The notes under the pieces: model-generated
Seen by the model: the letters and a program-made list of their open reading frames with translations, nothing else
The model's database searches: none
What the model was told of the DNA's origin: nothing
From: Halomonas sp. A40-4
Lineage (GTDB): Bacteria; Pseudomonadota; Gammaproteobacteria; Pseudomonadales; Halomonadaceae
Direction of reading: 5' to 3'
Length of the DNA stretch: 64,000 nucleotides
NCBI RefSeq assembly: GCF_015767635.1
Contig: NZ_CP065230.1
Coordinates: forward strand, 1-64,000
Translations under genes and position numbers: made by a program
Shown: positions 40,670-49,341 of the stretch, in pieces
How the letters are laid out: every line of letters begins with the position of its first letter
Numbering within the stretch: the stretch's first letter is position 1

Positions 40670-40699
40670 TTGTCAACGATAGCCTATTGGCCCTATAGT
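40670..40699 (+). promoter_or_regulatory. Sigma70-type promoter of the small peptide gene
   Basis: TTGTCA (40670-40675) and TATAGT (40694-40699) are separated by 18 bases. Transcription would start about 40706 and give a leader of about 108 bases before the small peptide gene. Confidence 0.65.
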
Positions 40700-40719
40700 C
40701 ACAGGCGATATTGATGAAG

Positions 40720-40795
40720 GGCGTCATCAGGGCAGTATTAGGCTGCTCATCAACGACAGGTAACCAGGATGACGCCTTAAAGTTGACAACTTTAA
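40720..40795 (+). promoter_or_regulatory. Structured leader: long hairpin plus 19-bp palindrome
   Basis: Two inverted repeats fill the leader of the small peptide gene. GGCGTCATC (40720-40728) can pair with GATGACGCC (40768-40776), closing a 39-base loop. Directly after it lies the perfect palindrome TTAAAGTTGACAACTTTAA (40777-40795), seven bases before the GGAG ribosome site. The second could be an operator or a hairpin that masks the ribosome site. Confidence 0.55.
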
Positions 40796-40813
40796 AGGGG
40801 CTGGAGAAGCACT

Positions 40814-40912
40814 ATGCGGCGTAAGAAACCCGATATGGTACTGACACTAATGATTGTGTTTGCGCTCGGGGTATTAGCCACCGGCTACGCGCAGGCGCTT
40901 TCGGGAGGTTAA
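40814..40912 (+). CDS. 32-residue single-span membrane peptide
   Basis: The frame runs from an ATG preceded by GGAG (40803-40806) to TAA and encodes 32 residues. A basic head (MRRKKPD) is followed by a hydrophobic stretch of about 16 residues (MVLTLMIVFALGVLAT) and a short polar tail (GYAQALSGG). The positive head predicts the N-terminus inside the cell. It has its own promoter-like sequence, a structured leader and a strong terminator, so it is very likely expressed. I do not recognise the family. A role as a small regulator of a membrane complex is only a guess. Confidence 0.7.
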   Translation: MRRKKPDMVLTLMIVFALGVLATGYAQALSGG

Positions 40913-40947
40913 GCCGTAGCGCTGGGGTACGAAAGCGTCACCGGCTC

Positions 40948-40982
40948 AATGGGCTGGCCCTTACGGGCCAGCCCATTTTTTT
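40948..40982. terminator. Strong terminator after the small peptide gene
   Basis: AATGGGCTGGCCC (40948-40960) pairs with GGGCCAGCCCATT (40965-40977) around a TTAC loop and is followed by a T run to 40982. It ends the small peptide transcript. The facing gene fthC ends at 40990; on that strand the stem is followed by only a short T tract. Confidence 0.9.
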
Positions 40983-40989
40983 AGGTAGC

Positions 40990-41607
40990 TTATCCTGGGC
41001 GAACGATATGCTGGTCACTCACCACGGCGTTTAATGGTATGTCCCAGGGCTCAACAGGGAGGGTATCTACCTGTTGGCAAGCGTGGGCAACACCCAGCAG
41101 CGTCGGTTTGGGGCCAGGGCGGCGCATAAAGGCAAGGCTGCGATCGTAAAAGCCGCCGCCCATGCCCATGCGATTGGCCCGGGCATCAAAGCCGACCAAC
41201 GGTAAGATCACTGTATCCAACGCCCATGCGGGCAAACGACGCTGATGTTTGGCCGCAAAACGGGTATCCGGCTCGGCGATGCCAAAGCGGTTTTTGATCA
41301 TCGGCGTGTTGGCATGGTAGGCGACAAACCAGAGCGTATTGGCACTGAATGGCCGTAAAACGGGTAGATAAACCGACACTCTTCGTCGACGCAACCAGGG
41401 AAGTAGCGGGGTCGGGTCGATTTCACCCATGACAGGTAAGTAAAGACTGATGCGTCTTGCGCGGTGAATTTCGGGAAGGCGCTTAAGCTGCTGACAGAGA
41501 CGGTGGGCTGCTTCGCGTTGTTCACGCAGCGAGAGCGATTGACGCCGCCGACGCAGTTCACGTCGCAAAGCGCGTTTTTCTTCAGCGCTGTGGAGGCTGT
41601 TCATCAT
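40990..41607 (-). CDS. fthC: 5-formyltetrahydrofolate cyclo-ligase
   Basis: FthC (YgfA) converts 5-formyl-THF to 5,10-methenyl-THF with ATP. The 205 residues show the basic N-terminal helix (KRALRRELRRRRQSL), ISLYLPVMGEIDP and the ATP/folate-binding loop LVGFDARANRMGMGGGFYDR. It lies directly downstream of 6S RNA, the standard gammaproteobacterial arrangement in which ssrS and ygfA share a transcript. Start at 41607 or the next ATG at 41604. Confidence 0.93.
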   Translation of the reverse strand: MMNSLHSAEEKRALRRELRRRRQSLSLREQREAAHRLCQQLKRLPEIHRARRISLYLPVMGEIDPTPLLPWLRRRRVSVYLPVLRPFSANTLWFVAYHANTPMIKNRFGIAEPDTRFAAKHQRRLPAWALDTVILPLVGFDARANRMGMGGGFYDRSLAFMRRPGPKPTLLGVAHACQQVDTLPVEPWDIPLNAVVSDQHIVRPG

Positions 41608-41611
41608 TAGT

Positions 41612-41790
41612 GTTCCCCAGAGTGCCGCTGTCGTTCTGGCCCTGAACCTACTGGTTCAGGTGGGTGGCCGCAGCCAAGCCGTCAGGCTTTCCGACGCACG
41701 GACATGCACACGGGCCTGGCTAGCATTTGGCCCCCTAGGTATTACGCATAGGCTCGAGGGACTGTAACGACTGGCGCACACCCCAGAGAA
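41612..41790 (-). ncRNA. ssrS: 6S RNA
   Basis: 6S RNA binds the sigma70 RNA polymerase holoenzyme and mimics an open promoter. On the minus strand the region starts with TTCTCTGGGGTG and ends with CACTCTGGGGAAC. These ends carry the closing-stem blocks of gammaproteobacterial 6S RNA, and CAGTCCCTCGAGCC and CCTGAACCAGTAGGTTCAGG match the internal segments in order. The location between zapA and fthC is the conserved one. The ends are estimated to within about five bases; the length is about 179 bases. An ORF of 74 codons across it is spurious. Confidence 0.9.
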
Positions 41791-41797
41791 CGTCATC

Positions 41798-41825
41798 ATC
41801 CTAACAGAGCGGGGCCCAATGCCAA
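41798..41825 (-). promoter_or_regulatory. Promoter of 6S RNA
   Basis: On the minus strand TTGGCA (41825-41820) and TAGGAT (41803-41798) are 16 bases apart. They would start transcription at about the predicted 5' end of 6S RNA or its short precursor. Confidence 0.7.
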
Positions 41826-41845
41826 AGGCATGCGTTAAACGGTCT

Positions 41846-42145
41846 TTACGGCGTGCGGGTTTGTGACAAAGCGTGCTCAAGCCGCTCGTTAAGCCGGTTC
41901 AGGCTGGCTTCTCCGGCGCGATGTTCGTCCATGGCTTCAAGCAGCTCGTGGGTAATGTTAAGTGCCGCCATGATCGCGATACGTTCGCTTCCCAGCAGGC
42001 TGCTTTGGGCTTGAATCCCTTGCATGGCGCGGTCCAGGTAGCGTGCGGCCCGTTCTAGTTTGGCTTCTTCACCGGGGTCGCAGGCAATCACGTAATCACG
42101 CCCTAACAGGCTGATTTCGGTAGTAGGCCGTTTAGTGTTACTCAT
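41846..42145 (-). CDS. zapA: Cell division protein ZapA
   Basis: ZapA binds FtsZ and bundles its filaments in the division ring. The 99 residues have the N-terminal beta/alpha head (TEISLLGRDYVIACDPGEE) and a C-terminal coiled coil (LNRLNERLEHAL). The MAALNITHELL segment is typical. I chose the ATG at 42145 with GGAG seven bases upstream; the frame is open to 42160. It is divergent from ygfB, as in E. coli. Confidence 0.92.
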   Translation of the reverse strand: MSNTKRPTTEISLLGRDYVIACDPGEEAKLERAARYLDRAMQGIQAQSSLLGSERIAIMAALNITHELLEAMDEHRAGEASLNRLNERLEHALSQTRTP

Positions 42146-42291
42146 GACAGGCTCCGGCACGGGTCAAAAGGATGCCCAATGCGTTAACATCACTGCATAG
42201 GAAGGACGATGTCGCTCACTATAAGAGAGCCGCTTGCGCGGGGTCAACGCGCAAGCCCGAGCGACCCTAAACCCATCAACGAGTGAAGACG

Positions 42292-42870
42292 ATGTCGCTA
42301 ATAGACGAACGCCAGGATTTCTCGGATATCGCCGATGTTTTTTTGTTGCACGGGAGTATGCAGTCGCCCGCCTTTCTGGACGGCCGGTTATGCGCACTGC
42401 TCGCGCTGCGTGATATGGATGCCCAGGCTTGGCTGGAAGAGGTCTGCTTAAGCCTGGGGGTGGATCAGCCACGCGATTCGGCGAGTGCTGAACGTCTGTT
42501 GGGCTGGCGACGGCAAACCCTGGAGGCGCTAAGCGCCAGTGATATGAACTATGCCCCCCTGCTGCCGGATGAGCTGTTCAGCCTGGCTGAGCAGGCCCAG
42601 GGCCTGAAGGAGTGGACGCTAGGCTTCATGGAAGTGGTCGACGAAGTGGCCGATGACGCACAGCGAAAGCATTGGTCGCAAACCCTGCGTGAAGCGGTAG
42701 AAGACCTTGCCGGGTTAGGCCAGATCGAGACGGATATCGATGATTCCCCGGAAAATGAAAATGACCTCTTTGCGCTGACCGAGCACGCGCGTATGGCTGC
42801 CATGCTGCTGTATACCGAGCAACACCCCGGTCAGCCGCAGGTCGAGCAAACTGATACCCCTGTTCATTAA
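42292..42870 (+). CDS. ygfB: UPF0149 family protein YgfB
   Basis: YgfB is a small helical protein of the UPF0149 family; in Pseudomonas aeruginosa it lowers expression of an AmpD-type amidase gene. The 192 residues show the family blocks HGSMQSPAFLDGRLCALL, LLPDELFSLAEQAQGLKEW and GFMEVVDEVADDA. I chose the ATG at 42292 (SLIDERQDFSDIADV) over an in-frame GTG at 42283. The gene leads the ygfB-pepP-ubiH-ubiI series. Confidence 0.9.
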   Translation: MSLIDERQDFSDIADVFLLHGSMQSPAFLDGRLCALLALRDMDAQAWLEEVCLSLGVDQPRDSASAERLLGWRRQTLEALSASDMNYAPLLPDELFSLAEQAQGLKEWTLGFMEVVDEVADDAQRKHWSQTLREAVEDLAGLGQIETDIDDSPENENDLFALTEHARMAAMLLYTEQHPGQPQVEQTDTPVH

Positions 42871-42888
42871 TCTGTTTTGGAAAACGCT

Positions 42889-44229
42889 ATGTTGCCTGAT
42901 GTACTGCCTCGCCCTCCGGCTATCCCGTCAGCGGAATACCAACAGCGGCGCGAGACCCTCATGGCCCAACTTCCGCCGAATGCCGCCGTTATTGTGCCCG
43001 GCGCATCGTTGGTAACGCGTTCTCATGACAGTGAGTATGCGTTCCGGCAAAGCAGCGATTTCTACTACCTGACCGGTATTGGCGAGCCGGATGCCCTGCT
43101 GGTGCTGTTACCCGGGCGCGAAGCGGGGCAAAGCGTGGTGTTCTGCCAGGACCGTGACCCCACCATGGAAGCCTGGACAGGGCGGCGATTGGGCGCTCAG
43201 GGAGTCGTGACAATGCATGGCGTCGATCAGGCGTTCGAGAACGCCGAACGCGAGACATTGTTGCTTGAGCTGTTAGCGGGTCGTGAGTGGCTCTATTTAC
43301 CGCTTGATCAGGGCGATGCCCTCGATATTGCCGAAGACGCCCTGTCCCAGGCCAAGGCGGGTCAACGTCGCGGTCATCCCATGCTGAAAGGCTGGATGGA
43401 TATTAGCCCGCTGATACATGCCATGCGTCAGATTAAGAGCGAGTCGGAAATCGCCTTGTTGCGGCACGCCGCGTCAATCTCTGCCCGTGCTCATGTGCGC
43501 GCCATGCAGGTAGCGCGCCCTGGGTTAAGCGAATATCAGCTTCAGGCTGAGCTGGAGCATGAGTTTGTCTGGCAGGGTGGCAGCGGACCCGCCTACAGCA
43601 CGATTGTCGGGAGCGGTGCCAATGCCTGCGTGTTGCACTACATTGAGAACAGTGCACCCCTTGCAGACGGCGAGCTGGTGTTGATCGATGCCGGTGCCGA
43701 GTTTGACCTTTACGCGGGCGATATTACCCGCACTTTCCCGGTTTCCGGGCGCTTCAGCGATGCTCAGCGAGTGCTTTACCAGGTGGTGCTTGATGCCCAG
43801 GAGCGGGCTGTTGCGGCTGTTCAGCCTGGCACCACCCTCGCCGAAATCCATCAGGGCGTTGTGTCTGACTTGACCACTGGATTGATGGAACTGGGTCTGC
43901 TGGAAGGCGATCTGCAAACCTGCATCGACGAGCAGCGCTACCGGCGGTTTTATCTTCATTCGACATCGCACTGGCTGGGGCTGGATGTGCATGATGTGGG
44001 CACCTATCGCCTGGACGCAGAAACCCCGTGTCCACTTGAGCCCGGTATGGTGCTGACCGTTGAGCCGGGGCTTTATATTCCCGATGAAGCTGACATTCCG
44101 GCCGCGTACCGCGGTATCGGCATCCGTATTGAGGATGACGTGGTGGTTACCGCCCAGGGGCGTGAGGTACTGACCCACCAGGTCCCTAAACGGGTAGCCG
44201 ATATTGAAGCTCTCATGGCGCCTGATTAA
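42889..44229 (+). CDS. pepP: Xaa-Pro aminopeptidase P
   Basis: PepP removes N-terminal residues that precede proline. It is a dimanganese M24 metallopeptidase of 446 residues with an N-terminal creatinase-like domain (SEYAFRQSSDFYYLTGI). Metal ligands are the two Asp of DAGAEFDLYAGDITRTFP, the His of HSTSHWLGLDVHD, and the Glu residues in LTVEPGLY and GIRIEDD. I chose the ATG at 42889, preceded by TTGGAAAA, over a TTG at 42877. It lies 18 bases after ygfB. Confidence 0.95.
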   Translation: MLPDVLPRPPAIPSAEYQQRRETLMAQLPPNAAVIVPGASLVTRSHDSEYAFRQSSDFYYLTGIGEPDALLVLLPGREAGQSVVFCQDRDPTMEAWTGRRLGAQGVVTMHGVDQAFENAERETLLLELLAGREWLYLPLDQGDALDIAEDALSQAKAGQRRGHPMLKGWMDISPLIHAMRQIKSESEIALLRHAASISARAHVRAMQVARPGLSEYQLQAELEHEFVWQGGSGPAYSTIVGSGANACVLHYIENSAPLADGELVLIDAGAEFDLYAGDITRTFPVSGRFSDAQRVLYQVVLDAQERAVAAVQPGTTLAEIHQGVVSDLTTGLMELGLLEGDLQTCIDEQRYRRFYLHSTSHWLGLDVHDVGTYRLDAETPCPLEPGMVLTVEPGLYIPDEADIPAAYRGIGIRIEDDVVVTAQGREVLTHQVPKRVADIEALMAPD

Positions 44230-44301
44230 GTCGTTGCAGTGCATTATGTAATTTACGTTACGCAATAAGCGTGGTCCTGTGTCACCAGCGGGAGAGAGTC
44301 A

Positions 44302-45519
44302 ATGCAAGCGTCTGGGCAAACGGTAACCCATGACATTGTGATTGTGGGGGGCGGATTAGTCGGCGCAAGTCTGGGCTGTGCTCTGGCGCCCTTGATTGAG
44401 CGTTACGGCTGGAAAGTCGCCATTATCGAAGCGGCGCCGTTACCGGCCAAATCACTTGATGAGGCCTGGCAACCCAGTTTCGACGCTCGTGCCAGTGCCA
44501 TTGCGGAAGGCTCGGCCCAGCGCTTTCGTCAGCTGGGCGTATGGGAGGCAATGCAAACCGAGGCAACGCCCATCAAGCGTATCCATATCAGTGAACGGGG
44601 GCGGCTCGGGGCAACCCGGCTCAGTGCCGATGAACTGGGCGTGGATGCGCTGGGTCACGTGATTCCCAATGCCTGGATGGGGCGCGTGCTGCATCAGCGG
44701 CTGAATGCATTACCCCTTGAATGGCACTGCCCGGCCAAGGTCGACAACATCACGCCGACGCCCCAAGGGCACGACTTGATGCTGTCTGATGGCAGTCGGC
44801 TCCACGGCGCCCTGACAGTGCTGGCGGACGGCGGGCGGTCGGGTTTAAAGGAGCAGCTTGGCATTGGCAGCCGTCGCGAGGCCTATCAGCAAACGGCGCT
44901 GATTGCTCATGTGGGCGTTAGCCAGCCACATCAGGGCGTGGCCTATGAGCGGTTTACCCAGGCCGGGCCTATCGCTCTGTTACCCTTGCCAGGGCAGACG
45001 ATGGAGTTGATCTGGACGCATTCCACCGGGCATGAACAAGCGCGCCTGGATCTATCCGATGGAGACTTCCTGGCGCAGCTGCAAACGGCCTTTGGCGACA
45101 GGGTCGGGCGCTTTACCCGAGTGGGCCAGCGCCACAGCTATCCATTGACCTTAATCACTGCCGAGGAGCCCGTTCGGCCTGGGCTTGCGGTGCTGGGCAA
45201 TGCAGCCCATGCGCTGCACCCGGTGGCCGGTCAAGGCTTTAATCTGGCCCTTCGTGGGGTAATGGACCTGGTCGAGGCACTTGAGAAAGGCGAGTTGGCG
45301 AAGCGGCCGTTGGGTGACATGACCACGCTTCAGGCGTTCGAGCGGCAGCGCGCTCAGGACCGAGCCAATGTGATTCGCTTTAGTGATGGCCTGATTCGCC
45401 TGTTTGGCATGAACTTACCCTTTTTACCCCATGCCAGAGCCGCCGGCCTGGTGGGGCTCAATATCATCGGGCCATTACGTAAAGGTCTGGCGCGCCGGGC
45501 GATGGGACTGGAGCGTTGA
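44302..45519 (+). CDS. ubiH: 2-octaprenyl-6-methoxyphenol hydroxylase (ubiquinone C4-hydroxylation)
   Basis: UbiH is an FAD-dependent aromatic hydroxylase of ubiquinone synthesis. The 405 residues have the N-terminal FAD motif IVIVGGGLVGASLG and the C-terminal VLGNAAHALHPVAGQGFNLALR. The GN in place of the usual GD of this motif is also found in E. coli UbiH, which separates it from UbiI. It follows pepP as in E. coli and is followed by ubiI after 32 bases. Confidence 0.93.
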   Translation: MQASGQTVTHDIVIVGGGLVGASLGCALAPLIERYGWKVAIIEAAPLPAKSLDEAWQPSFDARASAIAEGSAQRFRQLGVWEAMQTEATPIKRIHISERGRLGATRLSADELGVDALGHVIPNAWMGRVLHQRLNALPLEWHCPAKVDNITPTPQGHDLMLSDGSRLHGALTVLADGGRSGLKEQLGIGSRREAYQQTALIAHVGVSQPHQGVAYERFTQAGPIALLPLPGQTMELIWTHSTGHEQARLDLSDGDFLAQLQTAFGDRVGRFTRVGQRHSYPLTLITAEEPVRPGLAVLGNAAHALHPVAGQGFNLALRGVMDLVEALEKGELAKRPLGDMTTLQAFERQRAQDRANVIRFSDGLIRLFGMNLPFLPHARAAGLVGLNIIGPLRKGLARRAMGLER

Positions 45520-45551
45520 GTGCCCCCGGGGCTGCCAGCAGAAGGAGTGTT

Positions 45552-46802
45552 ATGCAGACATCCAATGAGTCAGGTGCACCGGCGGAGAACGGCTTCGACG
45601 CCATCGTTGTCGGCGCCGGCATGGTGGGCTCGACGTTGAGCTGGCTATTGGCCGACGCCGGCATGCAGGTGGCGCTGGTAGAAGCGCAAGCACAGCCCCC
45701 CTTGCACGAGGTGAGCGGTTTGCCGTCGCCCCGGGTGAGTGCTCTGACACCGGTCTCGCAGCGACTGTTAACCCATATCGGGGCCTGGCCATTAATGGTT
45801 AATGCCCGGGTGACCCCTTATCGCTATATGCAGGTATGGGACGCCGAGGGTAGCGGCGAGATAAGCTTTTCCGCCGACGAAGCGGGCGTGTCCGTGTTGG
45901 GGCATATCGTCGAGAATGACGTGACGTTATCGGCGTTGCACACAACGCTTCAAGACCAGGGCCGGGTCAGCATATTTTTCGGCACGCCGGTAGATGCCCT
46001 GGAGGCTTCAACGTCGGGGCGTCAGTTGCGCTTGGCGAATGGCCAATCGCTGCATGCGCCGTTGGTCGTTGCGGCGGACGGTGCGCGTTCGGTCTTGCGC
46101 GACATGGCGGGCATCGACGTGGTCAGCGAGGCGATGGGCCAGGAGGCGCTGGTCACCACGGTGCGCTGCGGCTATCCCCATGGCGATACCGCGCGGCAAG
46201 CGTTTATCGACGGGTGTCCGTTGGCATTTTTGCCGCTAACGGTGGAGGGGGACCCTCATTACTGCTCGATTGTGTGGTCGACCACCCCCGCGCATGCCGA
46301 AGCGCTGTGCCAGCTTTCCCGAGAGGCGTTGGGGGAAGCCCTGGGCCACGCCCTGGGGGAGCGAATGGGCGCGGTGAGCGTCTGCGATAAAGCGCACCGT
46401 TTTGCGTTGGTCCAACGCCATGCAGTGCATTACGTGCAGCCGCATTTTGCACTGGTGGGTGATGCGGCCCATAGCCTTCATCCCCTGGCGGGGCAGGGGG
46501 CTAACCTGGGGTTGATGGATGCCGCCGTTTTAGCCGACGAGGTCACCTCGGCCTGGCGGCGGGGGGCACCGTGGGGTGAGCTAAGCACCTTGAGCCGCTA
46601 TGCCCGCCGTCGGCGCGGTGACAACCGCGCCATGCTGGCACTAATGAAAGGCTTTAAAACCCTGTTCGGCAGCCATGATCCGGCACTGACGCTGGTGCGT
46701 AACCTGGGCATGAGCGGCTTGCACCGGCTTACTCCGCTGAAGCGCATGGTAATGCGGCAAGCCACCGGCGAACGCGGCCGCTTGCCGGCTTCGTGCCGTT
46801 AA
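45552..46802 (+). CDS. ubiI: UbiI/VisC-type FAD-dependent ubiquinone hydroxylase
   Basis: This 416-residue flavoprotein carries AIVVGAGMVGSTLSWLL at the N-terminus and LVGDAAHSLHPLAGQGANLGLMD near the C-terminus. In E. coli the gene after ubiH is ubiI (C5-hydroxylase), so the position supports this name; UbiF-type activity cannot be excluded from sequence. I chose the ATG at 45552 with AAGGAG; an open frame starts at TTG 45516, inside the ubiH stop region. Its TAA shares TTAA with the convergent ctpA. Confidence 0.88.
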   Translation: MQTSNESGAPAENGFDAIVVGAGMVGSTLSWLLADAGMQVALVEAQAQPPLHEVSGLPSPRVSALTPVSQRLLTHIGAWPLMVNARVTPYRYMQVWDAEGSGEISFSADEAGVSVLGHIVENDVTLSALHTTLQDQGRVSIFFGTPVDALEASTSGRQLRLANGQSLHAPLVVAADGARSVLRDMAGIDVVSEAMGQEALVTTVRCGYPHGDTARQAFIDGCPLAFLPLTVEGDPHYCSIVWSTTPAHAEALCQLSREALGEALGHALGERMGAVSVCDKAHRFALVQRHAVHYVQPHFALVGDAAHSLHPLAGQGANLGLMDAAVLADEVTSAWRRGAPWGELSTLSRYARRRRGDNRAMLALMKGFKTLFGSHDPALTLVRNLGMSGLHRLTPLKRMVMRQATGERGRLPASCR

Positions 46803-48118
46803 TGACGGCGGCGGTCGACCACGTTCAGCGCTTTGAGCAGATTAAGTGCTTCGCTCAACTGGTAGTCTTCGCGCAGGCGCTGTGACACCTCTTCCTGGTC
46901 ACGCGGGGCCTGTTGGGACTGTAAATGGCCTTCCAGGTCGGATTCGCGGATTTCGCGCCTGCCTTCGGCGACTTCCAGGCGCCCGCGAACCACATCAACG
47001 TCGGGTTCGATGCCCTGGGCCTGAATGGAACGGCCTTGCGGCGTATAGTAAAGCGCCGTGGTAAGCTTCAACCCCTCACCATTGCCCAGCGGCATGATCT
47101 GCTGTACCGATCCCTTACCGAAACTGTCGGTGCCCATGATCACGCCGCGGCGCTGATCCTGAAGGGCACCGGCGACAATCTCCGCGGCGGAGGCGCTACC
47201 GCCATTGATCAGCACGACAAGCGGCACATCCTCTGCTGGCGTATCAGCCGAGGCGGAGAATGATAGCTCGTTGTCGGGAATGCGACCCTCGGTGTAGACA
47301 ATCAGCCCTTCATCCAGGAACAGGTCCGCCACGCCAACGGCGGCCTGTAAAACCCCGCCGGGGTTATTACGTAAATCGAGCACCAGGCCATCCAGCGGCT
47401 GTTCACGGGCCATGCGCTGCAGGGCTTCCCTGGCCTGCTCAGGCGTGCGTGACTGGAACTGGCTGATGCGTAAATAGCCATAGCCGGTTTCCAGCAACTC
47501 GTGTTTGACGCTTTCGCTACGGATAATCTCGCGGGTAAGGGTGAACTCGCGAGGGGACTCTTCGCCTGCCCGTAGCACGGAAATGTCCAGCGTTGTATCG
47601 GGGTCGCCACGCATCAAGGTCACGGCCTCTTGCAGGGACATGCCCTCGGTGGGGGTGCCATCGATACTGATGATGATATCCCGGGACATCAGCCCCGCCT
47701 CTGAGGCCGGGGTATCGTCGATCGGCGTTATGATCATAAGCTGGCCGTTTTCCATACCCACTTCGATGCCGATTCCGCCGAACTCGCCCTCGGTGGATTC
47801 GCGCAGGCTTTGATATTCTTCTTTATCCAGATAGGCGGAGTGAGGGTCCAGCTCGCTCAGCATGCCGCGCATGGCGTTGCGGAGTAGAGTGCGGTCTTCG
47901 ACGTCTTCGACATAGGCGCGCTTGATGCGCTCAAATACCTCGGCAAACGTCTGGATTTCTTCAAGCGGCAGGTCGTCGCTGACGTTATCAACTGTCCCGT
48001 CGCTGTCACTACTGGGCTGAGCCAGAAGCGGTAACGGGACCGAAAGTAAAGCGATAGGGAGCAGGGTTGCCAAGAGGCGTTTGGCAAGGGCCGATCCCTC
48101 GGTAACAGATAGCGTCAT
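46799..48118 (-). CDS. ctpA: S41 carboxyl-terminal processing protease CtpA
   Basis: CtpA-type proteases are periplasmic Ser/Lys endopeptidases that cleave envelope proteins, including cell-wall hydrolases. The 439 residues begin with a signal peptide ending near LLAQPSS. A PDZ domain follows (GGIGIEVG to about residue 190). The catalytic core has LRNNPGGVL, the nucleophile in GGSASAAEI and the lysine in TDSFGKGSVQ. In the gpmI-envC-ctpA order it is linked to peptidoglycan turnover. It shares the palindrome TTAA with the ubiI stop codon. Confidence 0.92.
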   Translation of the reverse strand: MTLSVTEGSALAKRLLATLLPIALLSVPLPLLAQPSSDSDGTVDNVSDDLPLEEIQTFAEVFERIKRAYVEDVEDRTLLRNAMRGMLSELDPHSAYLDKEEYQSLRESTEGEFGGIGIEVGMENGQLMIITPIDDTPASEAGLMSRDIIISIDGTPTEGMSLQEAVTLMRGDPDTTLDISVLRAGEESPREFTLTREIIRSESVKHELLETGYGYLRISQFQSRTPEQAREALQRMAREQPLDGLVLDLRNNPGGVLQAAVGVADLFLDEGLIVYTEGRIPDNELSFSASADTPAEDVPLVVLINGGSASAAEIVAGALQDQRRGVIMGTDSFGKGSVQQIMPLGNGEGLKLTTALYYTPQGRSIQAQGIEPDVDVVRGRLEVAEGRREIRESDLEGHLQSQQAPRDQEEVSQRLREDYQLSEALNLLKALNVVDRRRH

Positions 48119-48196
48119 GCAGACTCCGCGAAACGATATTGGTGGGCAGCGCGCGCCGCTACCCCAATGACAACAAGAATTACCCAGCTTATCCCG

Positions 48197-49336
48197 TCAG
48201 CGGCGTGCAATCCAACGTTGTGGGTTAATTGGTTCACCACGCCTGCGGACTTCAAAGTAAAGCGCACTACGTGGCTGACCACCGCTATCGCCAACCCGAC
48301 CAATCTCGTCGCCGCGCTCGATCTGCTGACCGGGGCGCGCGGTGAACTGCTGCAGGTGGGCGTAGAGCGTCATGATTTGATCACCATGGTCGATAATCAA
48401 TAAATTGCCAAATCCACGCATCCAGTCGGCAAACACCACACGACCAGGGTGCACGGCGCTAACCGAGGTGCCTGCCGTGGCCTGAATGACGATGCCGTTG
48501 TAATGGACACCATCACGGCGCTGAAAAGCCGCCGTGATATCGCCCTGGACCGGCCAGGGCAGATCCCCCTGAGTACGGGCAATATGGGTCGTCGGCGCAG
48601 GCTCGTCAAGGCGTGCCAGCTCGGCCTGAATCTCGCGCAGTCGCTGTTCGGCCTGCTCTCGGTCATCATTCAGGGCGGCCAGACGCTCGGCTTCACTGCC
48701 ATAGCGGTCATCTAGGCTGTTTACGACGCCGCGACGTTCCTGGGTGCGTTCGGCGAGCCGTGCACTTTCGGCTTCCAGTTCTTCGGACAGAGCGTCCAGT
48801 CGGTCCTCGCGCTCGGCAAGTGCTTGTTGGGTGTCGGCCAGCGCACTATCCAACCGGGCTATCTCGGCCATGCGCTGCTGACGCGCCTCGGTAAGCCGAT
48901 TCAAGTAAGCCTGCATGCGGTCAAGTTCGGCGGGGTCGCCCTGATTTAACAGCAGTTTGAGTTGGGGAGTCGGTCCCAACCGGTAAAGCGCTGCCAGCTG
49001 TTGGCCGAGGGCATCTGATTGAACTTCGCGGTCTGCCTCAAGGCGGTCGCGATGCTTGCGAAGCTGATTGGTTTCCTCATTGAGCTTGCGGCGCTCGCTT
49101 TGTAGCTGATCGAGCCGTTGATGGGTCTCGGCGAGCTCGGTTTCAACCTCGCGCAGCTCGCGTTTGGCCCCTTCGCGAGCTTCATCGGTTTCGCTCAAGC
49201 GCTCGGAAAGCGCCTCGATCGCCTGGCCGAGGTTATCCAGTTGCTGGCGTGCCTGGGTTTCGCTGGGCTGGGCAGCGCTGTGCGTAGCGTATAACAGCGC
49301 TATCCCAGCCGCTATGCTGACAAGTCGTCGCATCAA
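48197..49336 (-). CDS. envC: Murein hydrolase activator EnvC
   Basis: EnvC is a periplasmic activator of the amidases AmiA and AmiB at the division septum. The 379 residues start with a signal peptide (ALLYATHSAAQ), then a long coiled coil to about residue 230 rich in Glu, Arg and Leu, and end with a LytM domain. The LytM metal site is degenerate: YNGIVIQA lacks the first His ligand, while LYAHL and LYFEVRRRG remain. This is the known feature of EnvC, which activates rather than cleaves. gpmI ends five bases upstream. Confidence 0.92.
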   Translation of the reverse strand: MMRRLVSIAAGIALLYATHSAAQPSETQARQQLDNLGQAIEALSERLSETDEAREGAKRELREVETELAETHQRLDQLQSERRKLNEETNQLRKHRDRLEADREVQSDALGQQLAALYRLGPTPQLKLLLNQGDPAELDRMQAYLNRLTEARQQRMAEIARLDSALADTQQALAEREDRLDALSEELEAESARLAERTQERRGVVNSLDDRYGSEAERLAALNDDREQAEQRLREIQAELARLDEPAPTTHIARTQGDLPWPVQGDITAAFQRRDGVHYNGIVIQATAGTSVSAVHPGRVVFADWMRGFGNLLIIDHGDQIMTLYAHLQQFTARPGQQIERGDEIGRVGDSGGQPRSALYFEVRRRGEPINPQRWIARR

Positions 49337-49341
49337 GCGGA

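Noticed and set aside
43525-44265. 246-codon antisense frame over pepP
   Set aside because: It is opposite the conserved metal-binding half of pepP; no independent evidence.
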